Positions 1-7,902 of a stretch of 41,721 nt of DNA are shown here, piece after piece. The number at the start of each line of letters is the position of its first letter. The first letter of the stretch is position 1. The position numbers and the translations under genes are program-made. Origin of the DNA: Sulfobacillus acidophilus (GTDB lineage: Bacteria; Bacillota; Sulfobacillia; Sulfobacillales; Sulfobacillaceae); contig PXYV01000029.1 of the NCBI GenBank assembly GCA_003023745.1, positions 1-41,721 on the forward strand, given 5' to 3'. The notes under the pieces were generated by a model. That model had not been told where the DNA came from and did no database searches. It saw only the letters and a program-made list of their open reading frames with translations.

Positions 1-112
1 TCCCCAGTCTGAGGTGTTATGGGGACATATTCACGTTCGAAGCCCCGATTAGCGGGCATTGCCACATCCGACTTTACATAATTCGCGGCTCCACATAATT
101 CGTCAAGCCCGC

Positions 113-240
113 GACCCCTGAGCGTGCAGCCCTTCGGCGAGACGCACAGCGGGTGTACGGATCATAGCCGTTCCGCGACACAGGAAACACCTGACACCTC
201 GTTGTAATAAGAGGGAACGGTGTGCGTGAATGAACGCCCA
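113..240 (-). pseudogene. IS3-family OrfB N-terminal remnant, frameshifted
   Basis: Reading leftward from about 240, one frame gives EVTWAFIHAHR, which resembles the start of OrfB ('FI..HR'). From about 202 another frame gives TRCQVFPVSRNGYDPYTR followed by an RRRAAR stretch, the well-conserved OrfB segment 'CRVLGVSRSGYYAW.RR.PS.RA'. A frame change is therefore needed between them. The match stops near 113, and the rve integrase core is missing. This is a truncated, frameshifted fragment. Confidence 0.5.
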
Positions 241-512
241 TGTGACTTCCGGCCGCTGGCGACAAGGCGCATCGCTATTTTGAGGATCGCATGTTCTTCT
301 TCCAAATTGCGGAGGCGTCGTTCCCGGCCGCGCGCAGGCGCCCGGAACCGACAAACGGTTCCTCCGAGTTGTTTTTCCACCGTCTGCAACCAGCCATGCA
401 ATATATTCTCGGGCACGCCCAGTTCGTGGGCGACGGAGGCCACGCTGCGGAGGCCATCCCGGACCCAGCACCCCGCTTGTTCCCTAAACGCTGCAGCATC
501 GTGTCTCCCCAT
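162..512 (-). pseudogene. IS3-family transposase OrfA-like protein
   Basis: From ATG at 512 (GAGGAG and a GAGGGGG run lie just upstream) the frame encodes about 116 residues. The first half has the OrfA helix-turn-helix pattern, with an AAAFREQAG-type opening and 'SVASVAHELGVPENILHGWLQ'-like recognition residues. It is followed by the short leucine-zipper-like segment LEEEHAILKIAMRLVA that normally precedes the frameshift into OrfB. Length and order fit OrfA of IS3-family elements, which binds the IS ends and is fused to OrfB by programmed frameshifting. Residues after the zipper (about 86-116) are unlike the family and are probably out-of-frame readthrough. With OrfB broken downstream, this is a relic. 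The family call is fairly safe; activity is unlikely. Confidence 0.55.
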
Positions 513-820
513 CACCCCCTCACTCCTCATCGTCTCACACATTCCCGAGTTTTGGATTGGATGCTCATCAAAGAGGCTAACATGCGCGGGAGTCCTTGGC
601 AGATCCGGGTGCGCCGGGAGAGACCCGACGAGCCGCGGCGGGTCTCTCGTCCGAGTTCGGGATCGCTTTGGGATCGCTCGAACTGACACTCTTGCGGGAG
701 AGAAGATTATGGTACCAAGTGCATGAAGTCGGCCATCCCGACGGCCGCGCACCTATCTTTATAGCGACAGTAAATCGGTCGTGGGGATGGAACCCGGCCA
801 GGACCACAGGGAGGATGACG
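513..820. other. Intergenic region upstream of the C39-ABC gene
   Basis: About 300 bases between the IS3 remnant and the micro-ORF. An open frame crosses it on the plus strand (TTG at 596, ending at 865), but it has no clear ribosome binding site at its own start and no recognisable domain. Only its last 14 codons are preceded by a good Shine-Dalgarno. A promoter for the transporter must lie here or further left. I saw no convincing -35/-10 pair. Confidence 0.4.
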
Positions 821-865
821 ATGGCGTTCAACGGTTACTCCAATCCGCTCGTATGCACGGGATGA
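821..865 (+). CDS. 14-residue micro-ORF translationally coupled to the C39-ABC gene
   Basis: The ATG at 821 is preceded at ideal distance by AGGGAGG (808-814, six-base spacing). This is the strongest Shine-Dalgarno upstream of the transporter gene. The frame encodes MAFNGYSNPLVCTG and its TGA (863-865) overlaps an in-frame ATG of the transporter (862-864) as ATGA. This is classic coupling geometry. An earlier in-frame ATG at 815 overlaps the Shine-Dalgarno and is unlikely. The peptide may be a leader whose translation sets expression of the exporter, or a very short secreted peptide. It has no double-glycine leader, so it does not look like an ordinary C39 substrate. It could also be a chance open frame, with the Shine-Dalgarno serving a start at 853 or 862. 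Confidence 0.4.
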   Translation: MAFNGYSNPLVCTG

Positions 866-3800
866 CGGTCACCGACACTCGTCGCCGACGATGGATCCCG
901 GAAGTCGTTCAGACGTCGGCCGTGGACTGTGGGCCGGCGGCGCTCACGGCCTTATTGCGGGGACTCGGGATGTCGGTCGACTATGATCGCGTGCGTGAAG
1001 CGTGCCGGACTGCCGTTGACGGCACGTCTATCGACGCCATCGAAGATCTGGCCCGGGCGCTCGGATTCGAGGCCAAGCAAATCATGTTGCCGGCGCAGCA
1101 ATTGCTAGACCCACTATGCGATGCGTTCCCCGCCATCGTAGTAGTTCGGCTGCCGAGTGGCTGGCCGCATTTTGTGGTGGTCTGGCAGCGGTACGGTAAG
1201 TTTTTGCAGATTATGGATCCGGCGGTGGGACGACGCTGGGTCCCGGCAACGTGGTTTCAGGACGAACTTTTAATGCATCGGCTTTTGGTCCCGGCTAGCG
1301 ATTACGAAGCGTACCTAAAATCGGATCCAGTGCGCAACCGATTCCACGCGCGGTTAACTCGCTTGGGGCTCGGCGCACAAGCCTCGGCATGGATCGAGTC
1401 CGCCTGTTCCAAGCCCGGCTGGGAAAGCATGGCTCGTATTGATGCCGCTGTCAGCGCAGCTGAAGCGGAATGGCTCAACCGCCCTTGGCACCGCCGCTTT
1501 CGCCGCCCCGATCGCGAAACTCTGGTTGCGCTCACTGCTGATGGTGGGCCTCCCATTGCCCCTCGTTTTTATACAGCGCGACCCGTATCGGACGCTTTTC
1601 ATTCTGACGAAGGTTCCGGTCCGATGCTTGCCCTGACGGGAGCGGTGGCGGTGCGCATCCGAAAACAACCGCCTACCGGCGGGGAGGAGGCGGTAGCCCG
1701 CCCGACCTCTCCGGACCGGTTCGGTACCGCGGAAGTCCGGGCTATCCTGACCACCTCAGCCACCCGCCCAGCGCACGTGGCTCGAAGCCTCATATTAGCC
1801 AACCGCTGGTGGCTCTTACTTGGCGTTGCCATCGGCATGATGATCTCCGGCATCGCGTTTTTTGTCGAAGCCTTGATCTTTTCGCATGCCTGGCACCTCG
1901 TCCCCCGGTCCGCGCAACCCAGACAGTTCCTTGTTTTAATGGGAATATTGGCTGGCGTTGCGCTGATTGATTGGCCGGCCACTGTTGGTATCTGGGCAAT
2001 CGGTCGTCGTGTTGAAATCCGGCTGCGCGAGCGTCTGTCGGAAAAAATTACGTGGGTGCACCATAGCTTCCTGCAAACGCGCCCAACGTCGGATCTTTTG
2101 AGCCGGACCCATTTGATCCACCACATCCGCCGCTTGCCGTTGTTGGTTGGTCGCTTGCTGCGGGTTTTTGGAGCATTGGCCGCAACGGCCGGAGGAATCG
2201 TCTGGCTGGCTCCACAAGCGACCTTACCAGCCATATTAGCAGCCATAATCAGCGTAATCGTACCGTGGAGTTTGGCCGGTCCGTTGCGCGAACAAGACTT
2301 CCGACGTCGGGTGCAAGATGGTGCGTTGAGCCATTTTACACTGGATGCCCTTTTGGGAATCGTGCCGCTTACGACTCATAACGGAACGCTCGCCTTGAAG
2401 TTCGAGCACGAGGAAGTGCTCGGCGCCTGGCGGCGATCGAGTCTCGCCTTTTCACGAGCCGCGACGTTGGCCGAAGCCCTGCAGCTAGTCGTTGCCTACG
2501 CCTTTTCAGCGTGGCTGGTGATCGGATTTTTGCCTCCCCATCCCGCTCGTGCGCTGCTCTTTATTTATTTAGCTTTGAGCATGCCCGCCTGGGGCCGGGA
2601 GTTCACCATGATATTGCGGGAATATCCCCAAGATCTGAATATCTTGCGCCGTTTGTTGGAACCGTTGGCAGCTCCCAACGACCCGGCTTGGGCGCCGACT
2701 TTCGGAACAACGGATACAAAGATGTCCGAATCCCCTTTTTCGCCCATATCCCTTGAGTGCACCAGCAACGAAGGACTGGATGGAATCGCGGTCGGCTCAA
2801 GGCGACCCTCATCTGGGGCCGACATCATGTTCGCTTCGGTCGGCGTCACCGTGGGAGGAAAATCAGTCCTCCGAGAGATTAACGTGCACATCACTGCTGG
2901 CGAACATCTGGCGATTGTCGGTCCCTCGGGAGCCGGGAAATCGACGCTCATTGCCACACTGCTGGGATTTCTTCCGCCGACCGAGGGAGAACTTCGAGTG
3001 GACAACAGTCTGTTGACGGGTCGGGTCCTCGAACATTTACGGAAAAGCACAGCGTGGGTCGGCCCGACCGTCACCCTATGGAATCGAAGCCTGCGGGACA
3101 ACATCTTATATGGTGCCGATGATGACCCCAGAGAGCGCGAACTTCGGGTACAAGCGCTGCTCGCTCAGGCCCGGCTGGCTGGCCTCCCACAAGATCTCCC
3201 TTTCGGCCTCGACACGATTTTGGGCGAAGGAGGGACGTTGGTTTCGGGAGGAGAGGGCCAGCGGATTCGCTTCGCACGGGCACTGGGCCGCGCGTCAGCT
3301 CGCTTGGTCTTGTTAGACGAGCCGTTCGCCGGACTCGATTGGGCGACCCGACAGGATCTCCTGACCGAAGCGCGACGACAGTGGGCTAACGCTACTTTGC
3401 TATACATCACCCACGATTTGAGAGAAACTCAACATTTTTCCCGGGTGCTCGTGATGGAGGGAGGAACTATCGTCCAAGACGGTGGTCCGCGACAGCTTCG
3501 CGAATCATCGTCTTCCCGTTACGCGGCACTTTGGCATGCGGAAAGTCAGGCCGTCCAAGCTCTCAGCCGGGCGCCGTGGAGGCGTCTCACTCTTCTGCCC
3601 AAACGCTTCGCGATGGCGGACGATGAGTCCAGCCCGTTGGGGCCGGTTAACAACGTGGTACCGGAACACGATGCTCCCCCGGATTCCGGTCAGGATCCCC
3701 AACCTGGCCAAACTAAGGATGCTCGGATTCGAATTTGGAGGGCACTCGGGCATCTCTATCTAGCGTGTCGACGCATGGGATCATTCTCCGATCGCACTGC

Positions 3801-5409
3801 ATCGAAGGCCAGGAGCTCCTTCGGAGCGTTCTGGGAACGGGTCGTAAATTCGGACTCTGTTCTAGGTTTGGCGACGATGGTGGCGCATGGCGGCTTTTAC
3901 ATCATGTATTTGCTGATGTGGGCGGTAGCCGGAGCTGCCGCGCTTCACGGTTCTTTTCCGGCGAACGGCCGAGCCCTGTGGCTGGCGTTGCTCGCCGGTC
4001 TGATCATGGTACAAGCCGCAGCCACTCGACTTGCGGGCTCCATGTCCATTCGAATCGGCTTACGACTTAAGCGACGGCTTTTGGACCAAGTCACCCATCT
4101 ATCCCCGGATAACGTGCACCGCTCCGGGATCGGCACCTATCTTGGCATCTTGTTTGAATCCGAAACCTTACAGACGCTGACCTTTTCCGGAGGATACGGC
4201 GGTCTGCTCAGTGTGCTGGAACTCGCGGCGACAATATGGATTTTGGCCATCTCCGGTTTTCCCCACGTGATCGCTGCCCTGGCCTGCTGGTGTGCGCTCG
4301 TCGCGTTCCTGGGTCTCCGTTACTGCGCTCGTTTTTGGGACTGGACTCAAGAACGGCTCGCCCTCACCACGGATCTCGCCGAACGTCTCGTCGGACATCA
4401 TACCCGCCTCGTGCAAAGTGCGTCACTCGCCGAGGAAGACGCCGACCATCGGCGGCGTCTTGCCCGATATGAGCGCATCTCGCACCGCTTGGATCGATTG
4501 GCGGCTGTGTTATCCTCGCTACTTCCGCAGGGCTGGCTGGTTCTGGGAGGCGCCGAAGTCCTCCTCACGGCCCGTTCGTCATCGACCACATCCTCTGCGG
4601 TCGCGCTCGGTGGCGTGCTACTGGGGTGGCAGGCCATTTCCCGTTTGACTGGGTCAACGGCCCAAATCGCCCAGGCTTGGTCATCCTGGCGTCAATTGCA
4701 ACCCATGCTGGCCTCATCGCGAACCGCGCCGTTCCCCGCCGAGCGGTCGAACGCAGTAGGTGCCGGCGATATACTACGCACTTCCGAATCGGAGCAAAAC
4801 GGCATTTTGGAGGCCCGTTCACTGGAGTATCGTCATCCCGGACGCCGTAAGCCCGTGCTCGAAAACGTCGGGATCGTCTTGTCGCCGGGGGATCGCGTGG
4901 TCATCTCAGGGCCTTCGGGCTCGGGAAAATCCACGCAGCTCGCCCTGCTTGCCCGGTTGCGGGAAGCCACGAACGGCACCCTCATCCTGGCGGGTCTGGA
5001 GGCTAGCGCCGTTGCTCCCACCGAGTGGCGTCGCAAGGTCGTTCTCGTTCCCCAAACTCATGAAAATCACCTGTTTGGAGCCTCGGTAGCCTTCAACCTA
5101 TTTCTGGGCAAGGCTTGGCCTCCCCAAAAATCCGATCTTGATAAGGTCTTCCCCCTCCTGACCGACTTGGGCCTACAAGAACTGCTCTTGCGCATGCCGG
5201 CCGGTCTCGGGCAAATTCTCGGCGAAACTGGCTGGCAACTCTCCCAAGGGGAACGAAGTCGCCTCTGGCTGGTACGGGCGTTACTGCAACAACCCGACGT
5301 GCTGTTGCTCGACGAAGGGTTGGATGTGATGGATCCCGAGGTGCGTCTCCGTGTCATCTCCTTTTTGGAACGCTTTCCCGGAGCGGTAGTCGTTGCGGCC
5401 CACGATTAA
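862..5409 (+). CDS. C39 peptidase-ABC exporter with two fused TMD-NBD halves (1515 aa)
   Basis: Membrane exporter predicted to cleave leader peptides at a double-glycine site and export the product. Numbering is from ATG 862, chosen for the ATGA overlap with the micro-ORF; an upstream in-frame GTG at 781 would add 27 residues. Residues about 12-140 form a C39 peptidase with Gln17, Cys23 (DCGPAAL), His103 and Asp119. After a linker of about 150 residues come TMD1 (about 305-590) and NBD1, with Walker A GPSGAGKST (Lys693), signature VSGGEGQ, Walker B LVLLDEP and H-loop ITHD. TMD2 (about 1010-1290) and NBD2 follow, with GPSGSGKST (Lys1356), signature LSQGE and Walker B VLLLDEG. NBD1 lacks the Q-loop Gln (VGPTVTLW), whereas NBD2 keeps it (VPQTHE). 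The protein ends right after the second H-loop (VVVAAHD). Family members are normally about 700-residue half transporters that dimerise; here both halves are one chain. NHLM/NHLP bacteriocin exporters are a likely relative. No typical precursor peptide was found in the window. Confidence 0.88.
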   Translation: MTVTDTRRRRWIPEVVQTSAVDCGPAALTALLRGLGMSVDYDRVREACRTAVDGTSIDAIEDLARALGFEAKQIMLPAQQLLDPLCDAFPAIVVVRLPSGWPHFVVVWQRYGKFLQIMDPAVGRRWVPATWFQDELLMHRLLVPASDYEAYLKSDPVRNRFHARLTRLGLGAQASAWIESACSKPGWESMARIDAAVSAAEAEWLNRPWHRRFRRPDRETLVALTADGGPPIAPRFYTARPVSDAFHSDEGSGPMLALTGAVAVRIRKQPPTGGEEAVARPTSPDRFGTAEVRAILTTSATRPAHVARSLILANRWWLLLGVAIGMMISGIAFFVEALIFSHAWHLVPRSAQPRQFLVLMGILAGVALIDWPATVGIWAIGRRVEIRLRERLSEKITWVHHSFLQTRPTSDLLSRTHLIHHIRRLPLLVGRLLRVFGALAATAGGIVWLAPQATLPAILAAIISVIVPWSLAGPLREQDFRRRVQDGALSHFTLDALLGIVPLTTHNGTLALKFEHEEVLGAWRRSSLAFSRAATLAEALQLVVAYAFSAWLVIGFLPPHPARALLFIYLALSMPAWGREFTMILREYPQDLNILRRLLEPLAAPNDPAWAPTFGTTDTKMSESPFSPISLECTSNEGLDGIAVGSRRPSSGADIMFASVGVTVGGKSVLREINVHITAGEHLAIVGPSGAGKSTLIATLLGFLPPTEGELRVDNSLLTGRVLEHLRKSTAWVGPTVTLWNRSLRDNILYGADDDPRERELRVQALLAQARLAGLPQDLPFGLDTILGEGGTLVSGGEGQRIRFARALGRASARLVLLDEPFAGLDWATRQDLLTEARRQWANATLLYITHDLRETQHFSRVLVMEGGTIVQDGGPRQLRESSSSRYAALWHAESQAVQALSRAPWRRLTLLPKRFAMADDESSPLGPVNNVVPEHDAPPDSGQDPQPGQTKDARIRIWRALGHLYLACRRMGSFSDRTASKARSSFGAFWERVVNSDSVLGLATMVAHGGFYIMYLLMWAVAGAAALHGSFPANGRALWLALLAGLIMVQAAATRLAGSMSIRIGLRLKRRLLDQVTHLSPDNVHRSGIGTYLGILFESETLQTLTFSGGYGGLLSVLELAATIWILAISGFPHVIAALACWCALVAFLGLRYCARFWDWTQERLALTTDLAERLVGHHTRLVQSASLAEEDADHRRRLARYERISHRLDRLAAVLSSLLPQGWLVLGGAEVLLTARSSSTTSSAVALGGVLLGWQAISRLTGSTAQIAQAWSSWRQLQPMLASSRTAPFPAERSNAVGAGDILRTSESEQNGILEARSLEYRHPGRRKPVLENVGIVLSPGDRVVISGPSGSGKSTQLALLARLREATNGTLILAGLEASAVAPTEWRRKVVLVPQTHENHLFGASVAFNLFLGKAWPPQKSDLDKVFPLLTDLGLQELLLRMPAGLGQILGETGWQLSQGERSRLWLVRALLQQPDVLLLDEGLDVMDPEVRLRVISFLERFPGAVVVAAHD

Positions 5410-5458
5410 AAGCCGTATGCGTGGTGAGGTGCGATCACCAAACCTGCGCCAGAACCGT

Positions 5459-5473
5459 CTAGTGCAACACTAG
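5459..5473 (+). terminator. Small hairpin after the ABC gene
   Basis: CTAGTG-CAA-CACTAG is a perfect 6-bp stem with a 3-base loop about 50 bases after the transporter stop. No T-run follows directly; a T5 lies at 5494-5498. It may be a weak terminator or an mRNA 3' structure. Confidence 0.25.
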
Positions 5474-5592
5474 GCGGCCTCCCCAGTTGTCTAGTTTTTG
5501 GGGACCACTATAAAAGGCGATGGACCCAAAAATTTCCTTCACTTGACCCCTAAAACACGGCGGATAGCGCCCTGTGCCCTCCACTACCAGGG

Positions 5593-5612
5593 CTAAAACA
5601 GGCCTATTTTAG
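5593..5612. repeat. 20-bp near-perfect palindrome
   Basis: CTAAAACAGGCCTATTTTAG is palindromic except for one mismatched pair. It overlaps the stop codon of the leftward hypothetical gene (TAA at 5611-5609). It could form a hairpin at the transcript end or be a protein-binding site. A partial second copy (CTAAAACA) lies about 45 bases to the left. Confidence 0.35.
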
Positions 5613-6283
5613 GGACCGGACCATTGCCGATATACCTTTGGATGGGCTATATACTCGAACTGAGCGGGCATGTTTGCCCCGACCGGCCTCCTGCTGGAGT
5701 GCCACGTCTGCGATCTGCCGCCACTCAGAGTGTGTGAGCAGAACGAGAAGGGGGTGATGCTGATGAGTTTCCATATTACCGCTTCGGTGGCTTTGGCCAT
5801 TGTTGCGTTAATCGGGCGACGGGCTTTGGTCCGTCGCAAAAAGTAAACCACCGGGAATGCAGCCCGGTAGTTTATGGTAACTTCTAAAGCATCCTGCATA
5901 TCGATCGCATACCTGGAGCTCTGCCCGGTGTCCGGCACCACCCGGACCCGGCCATCGACTGGGCCGGTTTCCTTGGCTACCTTCCGCGCAATATAGAAAG
6001 GGATTGCCAGTTTCTCATACCTCAGGACTTTGACGTCAAGTTTGCCCGGTTTGCGGCGATCGAGCGTCTTGAACCGCTCCAGCGGGTATTCTGCCACTCT
6101 GATGTCAGATAATGTCGGACGTGAGAGAAATTTTTGATTGTCATTAAAGTGCTGGATTGAGACGACCTGAACGGCAATGTAAAACATACCGCGCGGCATG
6201 ACATAACGCCATAGGAAGTGGAAGAGGTCATTCAAAGTGCACCGGTTTTTCATCGAGTAGAAGTCGAAGGTCCGAATCCCCAT
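5609..6283 (-). CDS. Hypothetical protein (224 aa)
   Basis: An open frame of 224 codons from ATG at 6283 with no other long frame opposite it. The codons of its middle part favour G or C at the third position, as in neighbouring genes, which argues that it is or was coding. I recognise no family. The middle section (about residues 70-150) is rich in Arg, Lys and Val and includes a KLDVKVLRYEKLAIPFYIAR stretch. No signal peptide, long membrane segment or metal motif is evident. There is no convincing Shine-Dalgarno before 6283. The first 66 bases overlap, on the opposite strand, a small rightward frame starting at 6218, so at least one of the two starts is probably wrong. It could be a decayed gene. 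Confidence 0.38.
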   Translation of the reverse strand: MGIRTFDFYSMKNRCTLNDLFHFLWRYVMPRGMFYIAVQVVSIQHFNDNQKFLSRPTLSDIRVAEYPLERFKTLDRRKPGKLDVKVLRYEKLAIPFYIARKVAKETGPVDGRVRVVPDTGQSSRYAIDMQDALEVTINYRAAFPVVYFLRRTKARRPINATMAKATEAVIWKLISITPFSFCSHTLSGGRSQTWHSSRRPVGANMPAQFEYIAHPKVYRQWSGP

Positions 6284-6445
6284 TTCGAAGTGATCGGACC
6301 TACAGCAGCCAATCGACTTTTAGAAATTTGGGGAATCTATTGCCGGTCCGGACCCATGCGGGCGATATGGCGCACGTCTACCGTGTTGGAGGCCCGTAAA
6401 GAGGCCCAAAAGTTGTGCAACAAAGAGAGGGAACGCAGACGGTGA
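6218..6445 (+). CDS. Small hypothetical protein (75 aa)
   Basis: From GTG at 6218 (a weak AGGAA lies just upstream, 6213-6217) the frame gives a 75-residue protein with an acidic, hydrophobic N-terminal half and a strongly basic tail (ARKEAQKLCNKERERRR). The family is not recognised. It is followed after about 20 bases by a ribbon-helix-helix-like gene on the same strand, so the two may form a small operon. The start region overlaps the 5' end of the leftward hypothetical gene. Confidence 0.35.
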   Translation: MEEVIQSAPVFHRVEVEGPNPHFEVIGPTAANRLLEIWGIYCRSGPMRAIWRTSTVLEARKEAQKLCNKERERRR

Positions 6446-6464
6446 CTGAAGAGAGGCGGGGCAG

Positions 6465-6782
6465 TTGAAAGTGGCCCCGGAACCGACTGAAGTGCGGGTT
6501 GAACTGCGTGGAACGCCCCTGACGATTACCCTTCACGAGGCCATTGCCCACCAGGTCCAGCGACACGGTGTTGGCCGATCGACGTTGGTACGGACGCTCG
6601 TTCGCGCCGGTCTCGAGGACCGACTATCTCACGACCAAGCAACCTCTTCGCGGATGCGAAAGGCAACTCGCGGCCGTGCATATGCACGAAAAAAGCTACG
6701 AAAGGACGCACCGGAAATGCAACGGCGAGTAAGTAACCTGGAGGAGCGCCGGCCCAACCACAGTCGGACAGGCGTTAGCTAG
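6465..6782 (+). CDS. Ribbon-helix-helix-like small protein (105 aa)
   Basis: Begins at TTG 6465, four bases after a purine-rich GAGAGGCGGGG. Residues about 8-53 follow the pattern of a ribbon-helix-helix DNA-binding domain. A short strand (VRVELRGTPLTITL) leads into an amphipathic helix (HEAIAHQVQRHG), a turn (VGRS) and a second helix (TLVRTLVRAGLEDRL). The remaining 50 residues are very basic and probably disordered. Such proteins act as autoregulators or antitoxins, or bind IS and plasmid DNA. No toxin partner is evident, although the 75-residue gene upstream is a candidate. The 3' end overlaps the tail of the leftward KdpD-N gene by 8 bases. The domain call rests on pattern only. Confidence 0.42.
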   Translation: MKVAPEPTEVRVELRGTPLTITLHEAIAHQVQRHGVGRSTLVRTLVRAGLEDRLSHDQATSSRMRKATRGRAYARKKLRKDAPEMQRRVSNLEERRPNHSRTGVS

Positions 6783-7902
6783 CGTTGTCCCGCACATTGG
6801 AAACGACCAGAAGATCCATGAATTCGGCATGCTCCAGCACGTAAGTTACGGGATTACTGTTGCGCCAGGTGCGCCAACGCGGTTGGTCAACGGGTTGTCC
6901 CATGATAATTTGAGTGACTTCCAATTCGTTGGCAACCCGCACAATGGTGGGACCAATCGCGGTAGGCATCGCGTTGCGCATCAAGACACGGGCGTCAAAC
7001 TGCTGACACAAATCATTGATCCGATCTAAGTGGCGTTTTTCATCTTGCGACAATCCCTGTCCGGGCGGATTCGTCAGCACAATGAGAACCAGCAATTGCG
7101 CCTGCAGTCGGTCGGCCATTCTCCAGCCGCGCCGGATCAATTGTTCGGAGTGCGGCCGATAGTTGACACACACCAAGATCTTATCCTGCGGCTCGTGGCG
7201 GGGGTGGTGGCGAATCGCATCTAACCGTTGATCGACGTCGTCGGCGACCTCAACCAGCGCCAGTTCACGCAGCGCCGAGAGGTTGCCAATTTGAAAAAAG
7301 TGCGCCAACGCCGATTCCACCTTGCTCAGGGCATAAATCTTTCCTTGCACCAATCGCTCCTGTAGCGTTTCTGGCGGAACATCCACCAATTTAAGTTCAC
7401 GCGCCCGATCAACAAACCAGTCGGGGATACGTTCGCGCACATGCACACCGGTAATATGCGCCACTTTATCGTGCAAACTCTCCAAGTGCTGAATGTTTAC
7501 CGTCGTCACCACGTCAATGCCCTGCTCCAGCAAATCCATCACATCTTGGTAGCGCTTGGCATTGGCACCCGCTTCAGGCACATTGGAATGGGCCAGTTCG
7601 TCCACCAACGCCACTTTCGGGTGCCGTTTGATAATAGCGCGCGTGTCCATCTCGGCATACTCCCGGCCCTCAAACCGCACCGTTTTGGCCGGAATGACTT
7701 CCAGATTGCCGACCTGGGCGCGCGTTTCTTCGCGACCGTGGGTTTCAAGCCAACCAATGACGACGTCCACGCCCCCGTCTTTGACCACATGAGCATCTTG
7801 CAGCATTTTATAAGTCTTGCCCACACCGGGTGCCGAGCCGAGATAGATGGTCAGCCTGCCCTCGATCTTCTCCGTGGTGCCCGCCTTGATTTTTTCTGTC
7901 AT
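6775..7902 (-). CDS. KdpD N-terminal-type sensor protein, second copy (375 aa)
   Basis: Consists only of the cytoplasmic input half of KdpD. Residues 17-220 are the KdpD sensor domain, with Walker A GSAPGVGKT (Lys29), a Walker B-like segment KVALVDELAHSNVP, and the conserved VNIQHLESLHD and SALRELAL stretches. Residues about 240-370 form a universal-stress-protein fold. It has no membrane segments and no kinase core, so it cannot phosphorylate KdpE itself. In full-length KdpD this half binds ATP and tunes kinase/phosphatase balance, so this protein probably acts in trans on the truncated kinase encoded at 14103. ATG 7902 overlaps the TGA of the upstream paralogue (ATGA), indicating coupled translation. 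The c-di-AMP-binding SxS motif described for Staphylococcus KdpD is not visible. A stand-alone homologue (KdpN) is known from Alicyclobacillus Kdp. Confidence 0.85.
   Translation of the reverse strand: MTEKIKAGTTEKIEGRLTIYLGSAPGVGKTYKMLQDAHVVKDGGVDVVIGWLETHGREETRAQVGNLEVIPAKTVRFEGREYAEMDTRAIIKRHPKVALVDELAHSNVPEAGANAKRYQDVMDLLEQGIDVVTTVNIQHLESLHDKVAHITGVHVRERIPDWFVDRARELKLVDVPPETLQERLVQGKIYALSKVESALAHFFQIGNLSALRELALVEVADDVDQRLDAIRHHPRHEPQDKILVCVNYRPHSEQLIRRGWRMADRLQAQLLVLIVLTNPPGQGLSQDEKRHLDRINDLCQQFDARVLMRNAMPTAIGPTIVRVANELEVTQIIMGQPVDQPRWRTWRNSNPVTYVLEHAEFMDLLVVSNVRDNAS

Larger units (their letters stand above)
100..560 (-). mobile_element. IS3-family insertion sequence remnant
   Basis: The stretch holds an OrfA-like reading frame followed by OrfB N-terminal remnants in two different frames, all on the minus strand, and then nothing further of OrfB. 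The rest of the OrfB integrase domain (DDE core) is absent, so the element cannot transpose by itself. No terminal inverted repeats were identified, so the limits given are approximate. A 10-bp direct repeat (ACATAATTCG at 76-85 and 93-102) lies next to the broken end and may mark a rearrangement point. Confidence 0.5.

Noticed and set aside
76..102. ACATAATTCG repeated twice, considered as iterons or a target duplication
   Set aside because: Only two copies and no replication gene or IS end is attached to them; kept only as a note on the IS remnant.
220..726. Long plus-strand open frame (168 codons) over the IS3 remnant
   Set aside because: It is antisense to the OrfA-like frame, lacks a Shine-Dalgarno and resembles no protein; taken as a shadow of the transposase.
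596..820. 89-codon frame ending with the micro-ORF, considered as a precursor peptide gene
   Set aside because: No Shine-Dalgarno at its TTG start, no double-glycine leader and a composition typical of high-GC non-coding frames; only the last 14 codons have a translation signal.
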